Under the pieces are notes generated by a model that saw nothing but the letters and a program-made list of their open reading frames with translations, did not search any database and had not been told where the DNA came from. Of a stretch of DNA of 64,000 nucleotides, positions 21,401-30,983 are shown piece after piece (within the stretch, counting starts at the first letter, position 1; each line of letters begins with the position of its first letter). The stretch is from Rhizophagus irregularis. Taxonomy: Eukaryota > Glomeromycota > Glomeromycetes > Glomerales > Glomeraceae. Where the stretch lies: positions 1,013,501 to 1,077,500 of the forward strand of contig NC_089438.1 of assembly GCF_026210795.1 (NCBI RefSeq), written 5' to 3'. A program made the position numbers and the translations under genes.

Positions 21401-22047
21401 TCTATATTTTCATATATTATTCCTTGCATTAATTCCTTCACTTTTTCTTCACTTTCCGCTATCTTTTCTTCTTCATAGAATAATTCTTTGAACTTCTCTA
21501 TTGCTCCTACTTCTGCTTTTACGGCCCTAATTTCTCCTAATGCGACTCTATACCATTGCCAAAATTTCTCAAATCTTCTCTCGACATCCCAACCTTCCAA
21601 GATATATTTGTGTTCCACTAACTCAGGATTCCCAATTAATCTGTCAAATACTTCATTCTCTAAATTTCCTTCAATATAATCCCTTACAATTACTAATATA
21701 ATTGTCCGTAATCCTTTTTCTTTCATTTTTGGTTGTATTCTATATCTTATTGATTCCGTTATTCTATCCATTATGTCTCTACATTTTCCTTTGTGTATTG
21801 TATCTTCTCTTTCCGAATTATCCATACTTAATAAATCTATTACTCCCTTGATCATTACATTATTATATATTATTATTGTATCTTCGAACTTAAATAATGC
21901 ATCCCAAAATTTCTTGAACACCATTGGTTTATTTTCTATTGGATGACATAATTCACAATTTAAACATTCATCTAATTCTCCTGTTCTCAATTCATGTTCC
22001 TCTTTATGTACCCTATATTCGCTCTCCCATTGATGGTACCATTCCAT
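18487..22047 (-). CDS. Gag of element A, intact and N-terminally extended
   Basis: 1,186 residues from ATG 22047, against 300-500 in most Ty3/gypsy Gags. The first ~690 residues are an extension with Cys pairs: CLNCELC at about 28, CKRCGNR at about 346 with CGEC shortly after, and CERC/CRDC at about 444-464. They look like two zinc-ribbon-like modules, followed by an acidic Ser/Glu-rich stretch. The capsid region starts near residue 700 (INDWIRQFEIAF, LRGIALQWYNEE, VEEYTRRFRSILRIATRG). Two knuckles follow: the first (CYTCGRKGYTSRVC) has Tyr where His is expected, the second (CSNCGQQGHFSKEC) is a perfect CCHC. It would package element RNA in cytoplasmic particles. The uninterrupted frame contrasts with the broken pol. 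Confidence 0.93.
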   Translation of the reverse strand: MEWYHQWESEYRVHKEEHELRTGELDECLNCELCHPIENKPMVFKKFWDALFKFEDTIIIYNNVMIKGVIDLLSMDNSEREDTIHKGKCRDIMDRITESIRYRIQPKMKEKGLRTIILVIVRDYIEGNLENEVFDRLIGNPELVEHKYILEGWDVERRFEKFWQWYRVALGEIRAVKAEVGAIEKFKELFYEEEKIAESEEKVKELMQGIIYENIEIDNVQEHHKNMIQKIIRIFIDTRGFTKEPEDSESEGSPASYELENSSEEELEIIIGDKSWKFSELKRRTSSIDEDQLRYIWKIGIKLMIEMDILVTKIFIDKVQEVEEMDEREKELEIREWLEKETVICKRCGNRRFEMDRTDNECGECIKEMQKDEQDELAELKDDLEKLGYEIDVSEIQRIKSFGVNNRIIITKEFVEEYMEMINLEDKELRKEIHKWLNENTTWCERCEIRWMNDMFRLGGTVCRDCEEEDINEIDDRVKRLQKIFEDIGIMIIEEELLRLTSMGYTDGEILDKEFIEIFQENKNESEKELKKKLDKLLKEQAGVIDSEESGEKSDNEESEEDNTDDSEKIGEILSPEEYEIWDGSDEDFEEEESENKIENVINTGGFGLNQNSDSNSSLNFKNSDMESEISDYNLQELFQENIVNMANEVQIRRIMENAMGLAPNALDNALGAGQTLADRIQTAGMGGIVGMPTFSGKENEDINDWIRQFEIAFTVSGRPEGNVGGGVCRQNKANIAITCLRGIALQWYNEEKEKVAVNLVNWCDHNEDRNLKRRLIDRFTRNDVQRRKMLELARIKQGTNESVEEYTRRFRSILRIATRGHALDDLYQVNYFIQGLDAMLGYHVRRSNLTNLNDAVNEAKREEEAKDELLMKTTGLDMKRVGQEKNMEEILKDETNKYKGMNPIAKELQNKEVKSDEWDELIDGMKRLEAHIMQRNETHVMQRNGNDRRPIGNNNVQRNNMNWDRMTCYTCGRKGYTSRVCREGQRRSYGGNNRGSYSRNNQVNYLEEEYYGGGHNVYNMEYNDEYDGYNEGDGYDNYNNNGFDGYEVNNYENEERYDMFPVSPRKSERNKDKVMNDERDRRRNAQWQGQQQKAQENNKRGFTKEQLQKGYETRKNNNRCSNCGQQGHFSKECTNEKVKLNQNIPNVGDFDPFEQFVNSSVPINWGQMMNERPEVRKKLLNGLRY

Positions 22048-23824
22048 AGTTGTAATTGTTCATCCAGAATCTTAATTAAAATTTCACCTCCTTTTATATA
22101 TATTTCATTTCTAACCCTCTGAATATTCTTCTCCGTAATGTTCTTTCCTTTTATATATCCAATATATGTAATCTTTCTTTTCATAATATTTTCGTTTAAT
22201 TCTTCAATCTATTTCCCTTCTTAATATTATCATAAAATTTCACTTCAGGTACATATCTTGTAAATTCCGTCTCATATTCAACCTTGTTTCTTTAAATTAT
22301 TTCTTTTATCTTTGAATAAATTACTTCTTTCAATTTTAGATTCTATCTCTCAATTTTACTACGCCATATTTTACCATTAATTTTTGCTGCGCCCTAAAAT
22401 TTCAAAAAAAAAAAAAATTATTCTAAGTCCACAATCTCCTCAGACTGCAGAGGTTTTTACTGCGCATTCTAAAAATTTCAAAAATTTTCTAAGTTTTTAC
22501 TGCGCCTCAAGGTTTTCTTTTATCATCATAATCTATAATTTTCGCATTTCACAAACTTCAAAATTCTCATAACTTCTAAAGTTCGTGAGTTTTTAGTTCT
22601 TTTTCATTATATATGTAATCTCTACATCCATATATTCAATATTACGCAAAATATCTTCTTTGTTTAATCTTGTACTAATTCTTATTATAACCATTATGTC
22701 AACACACAACATATTATACTTTATGCGACACACGCATTTACACTTATGCGACACACGCATTTATACTTATGCGACACACGCATTTATACTTATTTAACGG
22801 TATTTCTTCCTATTTATTATCTTTTACAATTCAATAACCTATACTCGGCTTGCCTTTACCTTCCCAATGAAGTATAGTAGTTTCGAGGTTTGTTACTCAC
22901 ATTTCATCATTTGACCAGCAAATATTCCTAAATTTCACATTATTCCATAATGTTCATCTTCTTATCGTGAGTTCAATTGCGCATTTTCCTAAATGCTTTC
23001 AGTTTTATCTGAAGTAGTTATACTCACGATGGTTTCTCTTTTTGCCTTGTGAATTCAATTACGCATTTTCAAAATGCTTTCAGTAGGGAGATGTTCCACT
23101 CACGTCTGAGTCCAATTATTTCAATTCCCATCTGAAGAAGTTATATTCACAGCCGGTGTTTTTGTAATAGGTTCCCACGTAACCCTTGTGTTTTAAATAG
23201 GTTCCCACGCAACCCTTGTGTTTTGGTAACAGGTTCCCACGTAACCCTTGAGTTTATAGCTTACTTGTCAACTTTTCGTTACAACATTGTATCCCCAGGA
23301 ACTTCTGGCATCTGCAAAATACAATGGTGCCCCTCCCAGAATACAACATCTTACGAGGGCTTCCTTAATTTCTTGGTTTTACAATTATTAGCGTGAAAAC
23401 TTCAAAGACGACAACTTTTGTGACTTACTACAATACTTTCCGGATTTTCCTGTAATAAATCTATTATTTTGAAATGAGTTCATTATATTCCATCATATCA
23501 CCGCATCCTTCTTTTTATAATTCCTAAGGTAGGTGTACAATATTGCTATTTCACCCGTTCCCATTTTAAAGTTTTTCAGGTACTTACAACCTTTTTCCCC
23601 AACTGAATATTATATTTTAACTCTAATACCTCTTTTTCTGAGTTCAGATTCTTCGGAATACCACGTCGGTACCATGATCGGAACGATCCTTCCCTTCGCG
23701 AGTGATCAATTCACTTAGTTGTTAACCGATTCCTTCTTAATACCGCATAGGTACTTGACTATATGAAGATAGTCAAAATGTTGACGCAAAGTCAACATTT
23801 CCTTTCTCGGAGCATGCACCAAAT
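22048..23824 (-). other. 5' leader of element A
   Basis: About 1.8 kb between primer-binding site and Gag. It contains three 24-bp copies with GCGACACACGCATTTA (22715-22795) and three ~30-bp repeats with GGTTCCCACGTAACCCTTG (23166-23255). Element B has a related GCGTGGGAACCTTGCAAG phrase near 37210. A short frame at 22184-21987 overlaps the Gag start; I see no support for it. The repeats may serve packaging or dimerisation, which is a guess. Confidence 0.6.
23803..23821 (-). promoter_or_regulatory. Primer-binding site of element A
   Basis: On the minus strand TGGTGCATGCTCCGAGAAA begins three bases after the 5' LTR. It starts with TGG, complementary to a tRNA CCA end. The matching site in element B reads TGGTGCAATGCTTCCGAGAA. 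The tRNA itself is not identified. Confidence 0.7.
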
Positions 23825-25206
23825 TGTCACCCCGTCTGCCACCCGGTGGTAAACAAGCTTCCCTGCTTTAACGTATATTAATTCTCCACGAAACATTAAT
23901 ATTCTTGCTTGGTTTAGTTTTATTACTACTTAACTTTCAAATTGCGATAGCTCTCGCCACGATATTTCATCCTTTTTCTTCTTTCAAATTTACGATAGTT
24001 TTCTTTATGAAAGTTTATATTTTATTCATTTCATAATTCTTGTTATGACATTAAATTCACCATGAATTTGTCCAATTAAAATTAATTAAGCGAACATTAC
24101 AATAAAGTTTAGGGCGAACCTATTACCTTTAAAATAACATTACGCTTTACTAACAATTAATTAAACAAAATTAGTTTTTCATCATAAGAAAATAGTAACA
24201 AAAACAATTGAAACGATTAATTTTCATATAAAGGGTATTTTATTTATTCTTCATAAAATTCACAATTAACTAATTTACTTAAAGTTTTACATTGTATCTG
24301 ACGACTGTGAAATTCACTTCCCATTCCCCTCCTATTTAAACCAACTTTCTTATTCTTTCTTTTCTTACTTCTTATTTCTTTCTAATATTTTATGTTATGT
24401 GTTTTCTTTTATGCGCTATCTTATATGCTATTTATATATTATCTTTTCTAATATGTTATACTATTTTAATATGCTATCTTTTCTTCAAAATAATCTTTCA
24501 AATATTATGTCGTAAAGATATAATCCATCTTTTGTGGCTGTGCTATCTTTTCTTTAAAATAAAATAATCTTTCAAATATTATATCGTAAAGATCCATCTT
24601 TTGTGGCTGTGCTATCTTTTCTTTAAAATAAAATAATCTTTCAAATATTATATCGTAAAGATCCATCTTTTGTGGCTGTGCTATCTTTTCTTTAAAATAA
24701 AATAATCTTTCAAATATTATATCGTAAAGATCCATCTTTTGTGGCTGTGCTATCTTTTCTTTAAAATAAAATAATCTTTCAAATATTATATCGTAAAGAT
24801 CCATCTTTTGTGGCTGTGCTATCTTTTCTACTGCGTCTCGTCAGCTATTCTTCTACTGCGGCTGCAGTTCATCAATATTTTACATGTTTTTATTTTTTTG
24901 TTCCTTTAATTCGCTATCCTTCCTTTTTATATGATTTATCATTTGTGGCTTATGATTACTCCTCCTAATTGTTCTTATTGTCGAACTTGATAAACTGGTT
25001 GCTGAGCCACATCGATCAACTCCCTACTTGATCTATTGGTTCTCCGTTAATCATTTAATAAACATTACATCATGTAGATCATTCCTTCTCCTAAAAGTTT
25101 ATCCTTTCCAGTTAATTTTATCCAATCATGTAACTTTCTATTGTTTGATCTTTTATTCCATATTATTCCTCCATATTATGCGATTACTTCAGTATCTATG
25201 GCTACA
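23825..25206 (-). repeat. 5' LTR of element A
   Basis: 1,382 bp, plus-strand ends TGTCACCCC and GGCTACA. Holds five copies of the ~64-bp minisatellite (about 24480-24830), one more than the 3' LTR. That extra unit accounts for nearly all of the 67-bp length difference. Confidence 0.93.
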
Positions 25207-27124
25207 ACGGCCAGACCACCCATTGCCTCTTATGAGACTAATCTCGGGTCTGTGTCCTATCATCTTCAATGGGCAACCATTATACCAAGTACTTAATTCC
25301 TCAGGTAACAGCACCACTATAGAAGACATCCCACATCAGGCCATTTTAGGCTGATCAGAAGCTAGGTACACGCCGCCTACTCATCCTATACCCATTGCAT
25401 GATACTGGTACTCAATTTATTTTACAACCTTTAGAGAGCACCTACTTTCATGGAGGACTTTCGACAGGTAACATCAACCATCTAGTACCCTTCCATACCA
25501 CCATTTTAGGTACTAAGTCTCACTCAAAGGCCACTACAGCCCGCAATTACTTAGCACCGATAGTACAGTTGTTTACCCCAAGTGGTATACTTTGTAGTGA
25601 CCACTCGGACAGGAAGTAGTAGGCATCTGTCCAGGATCACCCCTTATGGTGGGTATCAACTACCAGGGATCACCAACTAGGACCCAAGGAGTAGGGAATC
25701 GAATCCCATAACCATGCTACCTGTTCTGTGCACGAACACTTTGGTTGGTCTAAGACCTAACAGAAGGTCTAACTACCACTAAGACGACCATCTAGCCATT
25801 ACTGACCCAAGCGGTATTGTGGAGTGACCACCCGGACAGGAAGTCCCCCCAAGGTATAGTAGTGACCTCAAGGACAGGACTGCGCACATGCCAATGGCCT
25901 CATAGGGAACGTTAGAAGGACACCATGACCCTTAGTTAAAATGTGCGGCCTAACTGTACACACTAATTCACCATGATGCAGTCCAACTACACTAATCCCT
26001 GTACCTTTACGCTATTGGTTGTAGCGTCTGCAGTAAAATTCTTTTTATTTCTGTGGTCATAAGAATCAAACCTGCGACCTCACCATACTCAGGCTTAATG
26101 AGGGTCTCAGTGACTAACCACCGAGATAGGGTGACCAACCCTAGTTTTATCCTTTTCTTTTGCTAGTGTTTACAGCCAGACCACCCATTGCCTCTTATGA
26201 GACTAATCTCAGGTCTGTGTCCTATCATCTTCACTGGGCAACCATTACACCGAGTACTTAATTCCTCAGGTAACAGCACCATTTTAGAAGACATCCCCCA
26301 TCGGGCCATTTTAGGCTGATCTGAAGCTAGGTACACGCTGCCTACTCATCCTATATCCATTGCATGATACTGATACTCAATTTATTTTACGATCTTTAAA
26401 GAGCATCTACTTTCATGGAGGACTTTCGACAGGTAACATCAACCATCTAGTACCCTTCCATACCACCATTTTAGGTACTAAGTCTCACTCAAAGGCCACT
26501 ACAGCCCGCAATTACTTAACACCGATAGTACAGTTGTTTACCCCAAGTGGTATACTTTGTAGTGACCACTCGGACAGGAAGTAGTAGGCATCTGTCCAGG
26601 ATCACCCCTTATGGTGGGTATCAACTACCAGGGATCACCAACTAGGACCCAAGGAGTAGGGAATCGAATCCCATAACCATGCTACCTGTTCTGTGCACGA
26701 ACACTTTGGTTGGTCTAAGACCTAACAGAAGGTCTAACTACCACTAAGACGACCATCTAGCCATTACTGACCCAAGCGGTATTGTGGAGTGACCACCCGG
26801 ACAGGAAGTCCCCCCAAGGTATAGTAGTGACCTCAAGGACAGGACTGCGCACATGCCAATGGCCTCATAGGGAACGTTAGAAGGACACCATGACCCTTAG
26901 TTAAAATGTGCGGCCTAACTGTACACACTAATTCACCATGATGCAGTCCAACTACACTAATCCCTGTACCTTTACGCTATTGGTTGTAGCGTCCGCAGTA
27001 AAATTCTTTTTATTTCTGTGGTCATAAGAATCAAACCTGCGACCTCACCATACTCAGGCTTAATGAGGGTCTCAGTGACTAACCACCGAGATAGGGTGAC
27101 CAACCCTAGTTTTATCCTTTTCCG
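25207..27124 (-). repeat. Composite SINE-like repeat, rest of unit B and unit C
   Basis: Unit B resumes after element A and runs to 26141; unit C runs 26142-27106, each about 965 bp in its empty form, with a last TAGTTTTATCC boundary at 27107. Units B and C are closer to each other than to A, so the duplication giving B and C is younger. Minus-strand B boxes read GATTCGATTCC (25705-25695 and 26670-26660). A 74-codon open frame recurs in all three copies, but it has no domain and I treat it as incidental. Confidence 0.55.
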
Positions 27125-27253
27125 ATCACTGGCTGACGAGTTATTCAACAAAATGTTAAACATCGGCATTATAATATTTCTTGATTTACGTTTACTGCGC
27201 CATTTAACATTTTGCTAGATTTCTCAGTACCTAGTGATTGTAAAACAACGATT

Positions 27254-27610
27254 ATAGCTCGTTAGAATCACCTCATCGAGACGAATCGAATGGTGGTAAG
27301 CTCATCTCTCTGTGATCGATATTGACGGAGTTATTACTTAAAAACCATTTAATATTTTTTAATTTCAGAAATTGATCTAGTAATTGGATTTTGATGTATC
27401 TTATACCATTAGATTCGTCTCATCAAGACGAATCGAATGGTAGTAAGATCGTCTTTCTAGGATCAATATTAGCAGAGTTATTACACAAAAACCATTAATA
27501 TTTTTTTAATTTCAGAAATTAATCTAGTGATTGGATTTCGACGTATTTTATACCATTAGAACCGCCTCACCAAGACGAATCGAATGGCGGTAAGATCATC
27601 ACTCTATGTT
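27254..27610. repeat. ~147-bp tandem repeats, about 2.5 copies
   Basis: Each unit carries a short dyad with GTCTCATCAAGACGAATCGAATGG followed by GGTAAG and an AT-rich part with TTTCAGAAATT. The three dyads lie near 27264, 27411 and 27556. They form the original interior of the pogo-like element; no coding content. Confidence 0.75.
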
Positions 27611-27789
27611 TAATATTGGTGAAGTTACGATACAATAAAGTTTTAAGTATAATTCTGGCTAAAATTATGTTAATTTTTGGCCGGAATTATGATATACAAA
27701 TATAAGAAATTTTTTATATAGTCACATTTCTTTATAATCACCAAATATGGACTGTCCCAAATGTGTGACTATAAAGAGAGTTGACTGTA

Positions 27790-28100
27790 TAAATAAGAAT
27801 TGACACCTGATTTAATCAGGTCATACAAAAATAGTATTGAAATCATAAAATACAAATTAAAGTTATAATTAACACATATTTAAGTTATAATAAATATATG
27901 TTTAAGTTATAGTAAACAAATATTAAAGTTGTAGTAAAGTTATAATTTATTTATTTTAAATAAGTTGTAAAGAAATATTAAAGTATTCTATTCTAAAACT
28001 AATCATACTCAAATCTATTATTATTCAACAAAGTTATTTTATTAATATAAATTATTCTATAAATGTAAAATCCCTTATTAATTCTATGAATGATATTCAA
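27790..28100. other. AT-rich spacer, nothing recognised
   Basis: Short repeats of TTTAAGTTATAGTAAA appear around 27880-27960. No gene, no clear element ends. Confidence 0.5.
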
Positions 28101-28380
28101 CACTAAAAGAACCAGATGCCTACAAAAAAAAAGATATAATTTTTTTAAAAAAAGCAAGCTAAAAAAACATTACTATAGATAAGTTTCGAATAGAAACTTA
28201 CCATATCACATATTCAAGCCCTAAAGCTGAAAAAACTGATACATACAAAAAAGAGAGAGATTAAAAAAAATAAATTAAAAAAAAAAACATTTTGAATTTT
28301 TGAATCAAAACTTACCAGACTCAAGTCCCCGAAAAAACTGACACCTACAAAAAAAAAGACAAAAAAATTTTAAAAAAAAA
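28101..28380 (-). other. Two or three exon-like modules
   Basis: On the minus strand a polypyrimidine run ending TTTGTAG is followed by GTGTCAGTTTTTTCGGGG and, after about 30 nt, by GGTAAGTTTTGATTC. The pattern repeats once more upstream in weaker form (donor GGTAAGTTTCTATTCG near 28200). This resembles the larger exon-like array at 52-55 kb but with different sequence. It lies downstream of the zinc-finger pseudogene and may be its 3' exons. Confidence 0.35.
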
Positions 28381-28790
28381 CATTATACAGGTTTACAGTT
28401 TCGTAAATTTTCAAAATATTTTAACCGTAATATTACGCAGGTTTACAGTCTCGTAAATTTTCAAAATATTTTAACCATAATATTACACAAGTTTACAGTC
28501 TTGTAAATTTTCAAAATATTTTAACCATAATATTACGCAGGTTTACAGTTTCGTAAATTTTCTAAATATTTCAACCATAATATTATGCAGGTTTACAGTT
28601 TTGTAAATTTGCAGAATATTTTGATCATAATATTGCGTAAATCTTACGATATTGAAAACTTGTGTAATATTTTAATTGTAATATCACATAAATCTTATAA
28701 AATTGTAAACTTACATAATATTTTGATATTTTTTGAAATATTATACCATAAACTTTCGTAAACTTACAAAATCATAAACTTACACAATTT
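28381..28790. repeat. ~60-bp tandem repeats, about seven units
   Basis: Units carry GGTTTACAGTTTCGTAAATT and AATATTTTAACCATAATATT; similarity decays from left to right, so the left units are the more recent duplicates. Non-coding. Confidence 0.8.
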
Positions 28791-29096
28791 TTCGCGCTAT
28801 AAAATTTCCTGATGTAATTCTTATTTGCAATAACAAGTTTTGGAATTCCAGTTTTCCCCTTCCATTCCCATACATTAATGGAGATCTCAGGATTGAGTTC
28901 CTCAATCTTGCTAAATATGCGTGGACAAACAGGAGTAGGCATGGGAATAGCATTGAGATTGACTTGTTCCAAGTATGGCTTAAATTTTTCTGCCTGAAAG
29001 ATTCGCTCAAGTTTTTGTGTATATCTATCTTTATATGCGAAGTAAGCACTTAAAGCCCTTGCAAACATTTTTCAGAGAGTAAGCCTGTGTCTGAAT

Positions 29097-29340
29097 TAAG
29101 GTTGCTTGTCTAAACCTCTTCAAAATCCTACGATTAGTTTCGTCAAAATTTTACTATAGATTTATTATAGTTTCGGCAGAGTTTCGGCAGTTTTGGCATT
29201 TATAATAAGTTTCAGCAGTTTCGCCTTTCTTCAAAGTTTTGCCAGTTTTTTAATATAACTTTAATATAGTTTCAGCAGAATTTTGCTTTTCGGCAAAATG
29301 CCATCTTGCCTAAACCCCTAAGTTTCGGCAAGCAACCTTA
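29097..29340 (-). mobile_element. hAT-like miniature element, TAAGGTTGCTTG family, copy 1
   Basis: 244 bp, with inverted ends TAAGGTTGCTTG and CAAGCAACCTTA. Left 8-mer GTCTGAAT, right 8-mer GTTTGGAT (a decayed duplication). Its interior consists of repeated GCCGAAAC-type words. Orientation is opposite to the copies at 47107 and 58568. Confidence 0.9.
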
Positions 29341-29348
29341 GTTTGGAT

Positions 29349-29570
29349 TAAGGTTGCTAGAGAAACTAGGAGGTTTTGGAAAGTTGGCGAAATGCTGAAA
29401 TGGTGAAACTTTGCCAAAACTATATAAAAGTCTTATTAAAAAGTTGGCAAAATTCTGGAGAAAAGCGAAATCTAACAAAACTTATTATAAATGCCGAAAC
29501 TGCCAAAACCTTGCCAAAACTATAATAAAACTATAGTAAAATTTTGGAGAGGTTTAGGCAGGCAACCTTA
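29349..29570 (+). mobile_element. hAT-like miniature element, TAAGGTTGCTTG family, copy 2
   Basis: 222 bp, with ends TAAGGTTGCTAG and CAGGCAACCTTA, flanked by GTTTGGAT and GTCTGGAT. It shares the middle 8-mer with the copy to its left and lies in the opposite orientation. The simplest reading is that one copy inserted into the target duplication of the other. Confidence 0.88.
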
Positions 29571-29678
29571 GTCTGGATCTATAAGATCTTTGTTGTCTGG
29601 ATTGATAGTATACTTCTTATTTGCAAGTGCTTTGGGTGTGAGAATGTATGAGTCTCCTTCTGCTCGACGGTAAGTATA

Positions 29679-29850
29679 CAGTCAAACCTTGATATAGCGA
29701 ACTCTTGATATAGTGAATTTTTCAGATAACTATAATAAATTTCCCCTTGCTATAACGAATTAACCAATCAAATCTCTTAAAATCTTCACTATAACCCTAT
29801 AGCAAAGCTGAGGTCTGAAACTTAGGATTCGTTATAACAAGAGTTGACTG
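29679..29850. mobile_element. Pogo-like MITE (172 bp)
   Basis: Ends CAGTCAAACCTTGATATAGCG and CGTTATAACAAGAGTTGACTG with TA on both sides (29677-29678, 29851-29852). Its termini resemble those of the large element at 8299-27787, so both may have been moved by the same transposase. Confidence 0.85.
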
Positions 29851-30131
29851 TACATCTCAATAGTTAATACATCTATACTAACAATTCTTTAGCCAGACCC
29901 TCCTTTTATAAATTTGACAATTTTATCTTCAATTTCCACTGCTGTTTTTGTTAAATGACCATCTATATCATTCTTTAAAAGAAGTACACGTATAACTCCT
30001 CTATGATAAACTTGCTTATATGTTCCAATATTATCTATATATGTAGCCAATATAGTGATAACTGATTTAATTTGCCCCTTTTCTTCAAGTTCACTCTCAA
30101 GAATTTTTATTATTTTCTGACTGGTATCAGC

Positions 30132-30500
30132 TAGGGATGGCAATGGTCACGGTTATTAACTGGTTATAACCAGTTATGACAGTGACCGATATTAGTTGGT
30201 CAAAGGCTTCTGACTGACCGTTTAACTGACCATTTAACCAACCATTAACTGACCATTTAATTATTTAACACTTTTTTTACGAACTTAATCAATAAAAAAA
30301 GTAGTTATAACATTTCTTTAGTGGATTTAATCAAAAAAAAACACTTTAACATTTTTTCTTAATTAATTCATTAAAAAAAATGGTTAAACAGTCAGTTAAA
30401 TGGTCAGAAAAATGGTCAGCCAAAATGGTTGGTTGGTCAAAGGCCCTTAACCGGTTATGACTGACCAATAACTAACTGTAACTGACCGTTGCCATCCCTA
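30132..30500. mobile_element. hAT-like miniature element, TAGGGATGGCAA family, copy 2
   Basis: Ends TAGGGATGGCAATGGTCAC and GACCGTTGCCATCCCTA, with a perfect 8-bp duplication GTATCAGC (30124-30131, 30501-30508). Removing the element and one 8-mer restores the pseudogene reading IIADTSQKIIKILE, which confirms the boundaries. Confidence 0.95.
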
Positions 30501-30983
30501 GTATCAGCTATTATACTTGGGAAATATGGTATATCTCTAACATTTGGTTTAAAATCAGCTTGCCATACTGTCTTATATTTTAGAGATTTATGTGGGCATG
30601 CAGGATTATGATCTCTTTTTACAAATTGAATATTACACCATCTTTCTCTATAATTTTTTGCATATCAGCAAACCATTTATTATCTATTTGTGAAGCACTT
30701 CTTTTTCGTAAAATATAATGATTGTAATTACCAGATCCTGCTAACTATTTTGCTAGTTCATCAATTGGTAAATTAGGAGTTTTCTCTGCAGGAACTTGAA
30801 TAACCACTGGTGTGGAATCTTGAAGTTGCTCCAGTTGTGGTTGTGATGGCTCAATCTCAGGTGTGGGATTCTAAGATTTAACTGTTGGCTTGCATTAAAA
30901 CTTTCTATTTTGATGCTTACGAAGCTTTTGTGGAGTTGCAAAAGCTTTTTCACATCTATCACAAATTTGATTACTTGTTACCA

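Larger units (their letters stand above)
10937..25206 (-). mobile_element. Ty3/gypsy retrotransposon, element A (14.3 kb)
   Basis: Two LTRs in direct orientation with TG...CA ends, flanked by a 4-bp duplication ACGG (10933-10936, 25207-25210). Coding order on the minus strand: Gag, protease, RT-RNase H-kinase, small ORFs, integrase. Primer-binding site and polypurine tract are both in place. It is very large for the group because of long LTRs, a ~1.8-kb leader, an extended Gag, an added kinase domain and a 1.3-kb insertion. Gag is intact, but protease, RNase H and integrase are broken, so this copy cannot move by itself. Confidence 0.95.
8299..27787. mobile_element. Pogo-like element with nested insertions
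   Basis: Left end TA-CAGTCAACTCCCTCTATAGTCAC and right end, read inward from 27787, CAGTCAACTCTCTTTATAGTCAC, both flanked by TA (8297-8298, 27788-27789). Both termini repeat TATAGTCAC several times. CAGT termini and a TA duplication suit the Tc1/pogo superfamily. The original element was probably about 1 kb and had ~147-bp tandem repeats; it has since taken in a Tc1 element, three composite repeats and a gypsy retrotransposon. That the two ends belong to one original copy is inferred from their similarity and orientation. Confidence 0.65.
28788..30983 (-). pseudogene. C2H2 zinc-finger protein fragment, possibly from a polB-type element
   Basis: Reads from ATG at about 30983 with one C2H2 finger (CDRCEKAFATPQKLRKHQ). 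Pieces of one long protein follow, among them AKLAGSGNYNHYILRKRSAS, SQKIIKILESELEEKGQI, GDSYILTPKALANKKY and, after a 1-nt frameshift near 29070, KFKPYLEQVNLNAIPMPTPV and NPEISINVWEWKGKTG. Several in-frame stops and four miniature elements interrupt it. From memory, similar proteins in Rhizophagus genomes carry a virus-like family-B DNA polymerase further downstream; no polymerase motif is visible here and I could not check. It may be a relic of a large self-replicating element. Confidence 0.6.

Noticed and set aside
24505-24804. Minus-strand frame with repeats of FYFKEKIAQPQKMDLYDIIF
   Set aside because: Read through the LTR minisatellite; the other LTR has a different unit number and no such frame is needed by the element.
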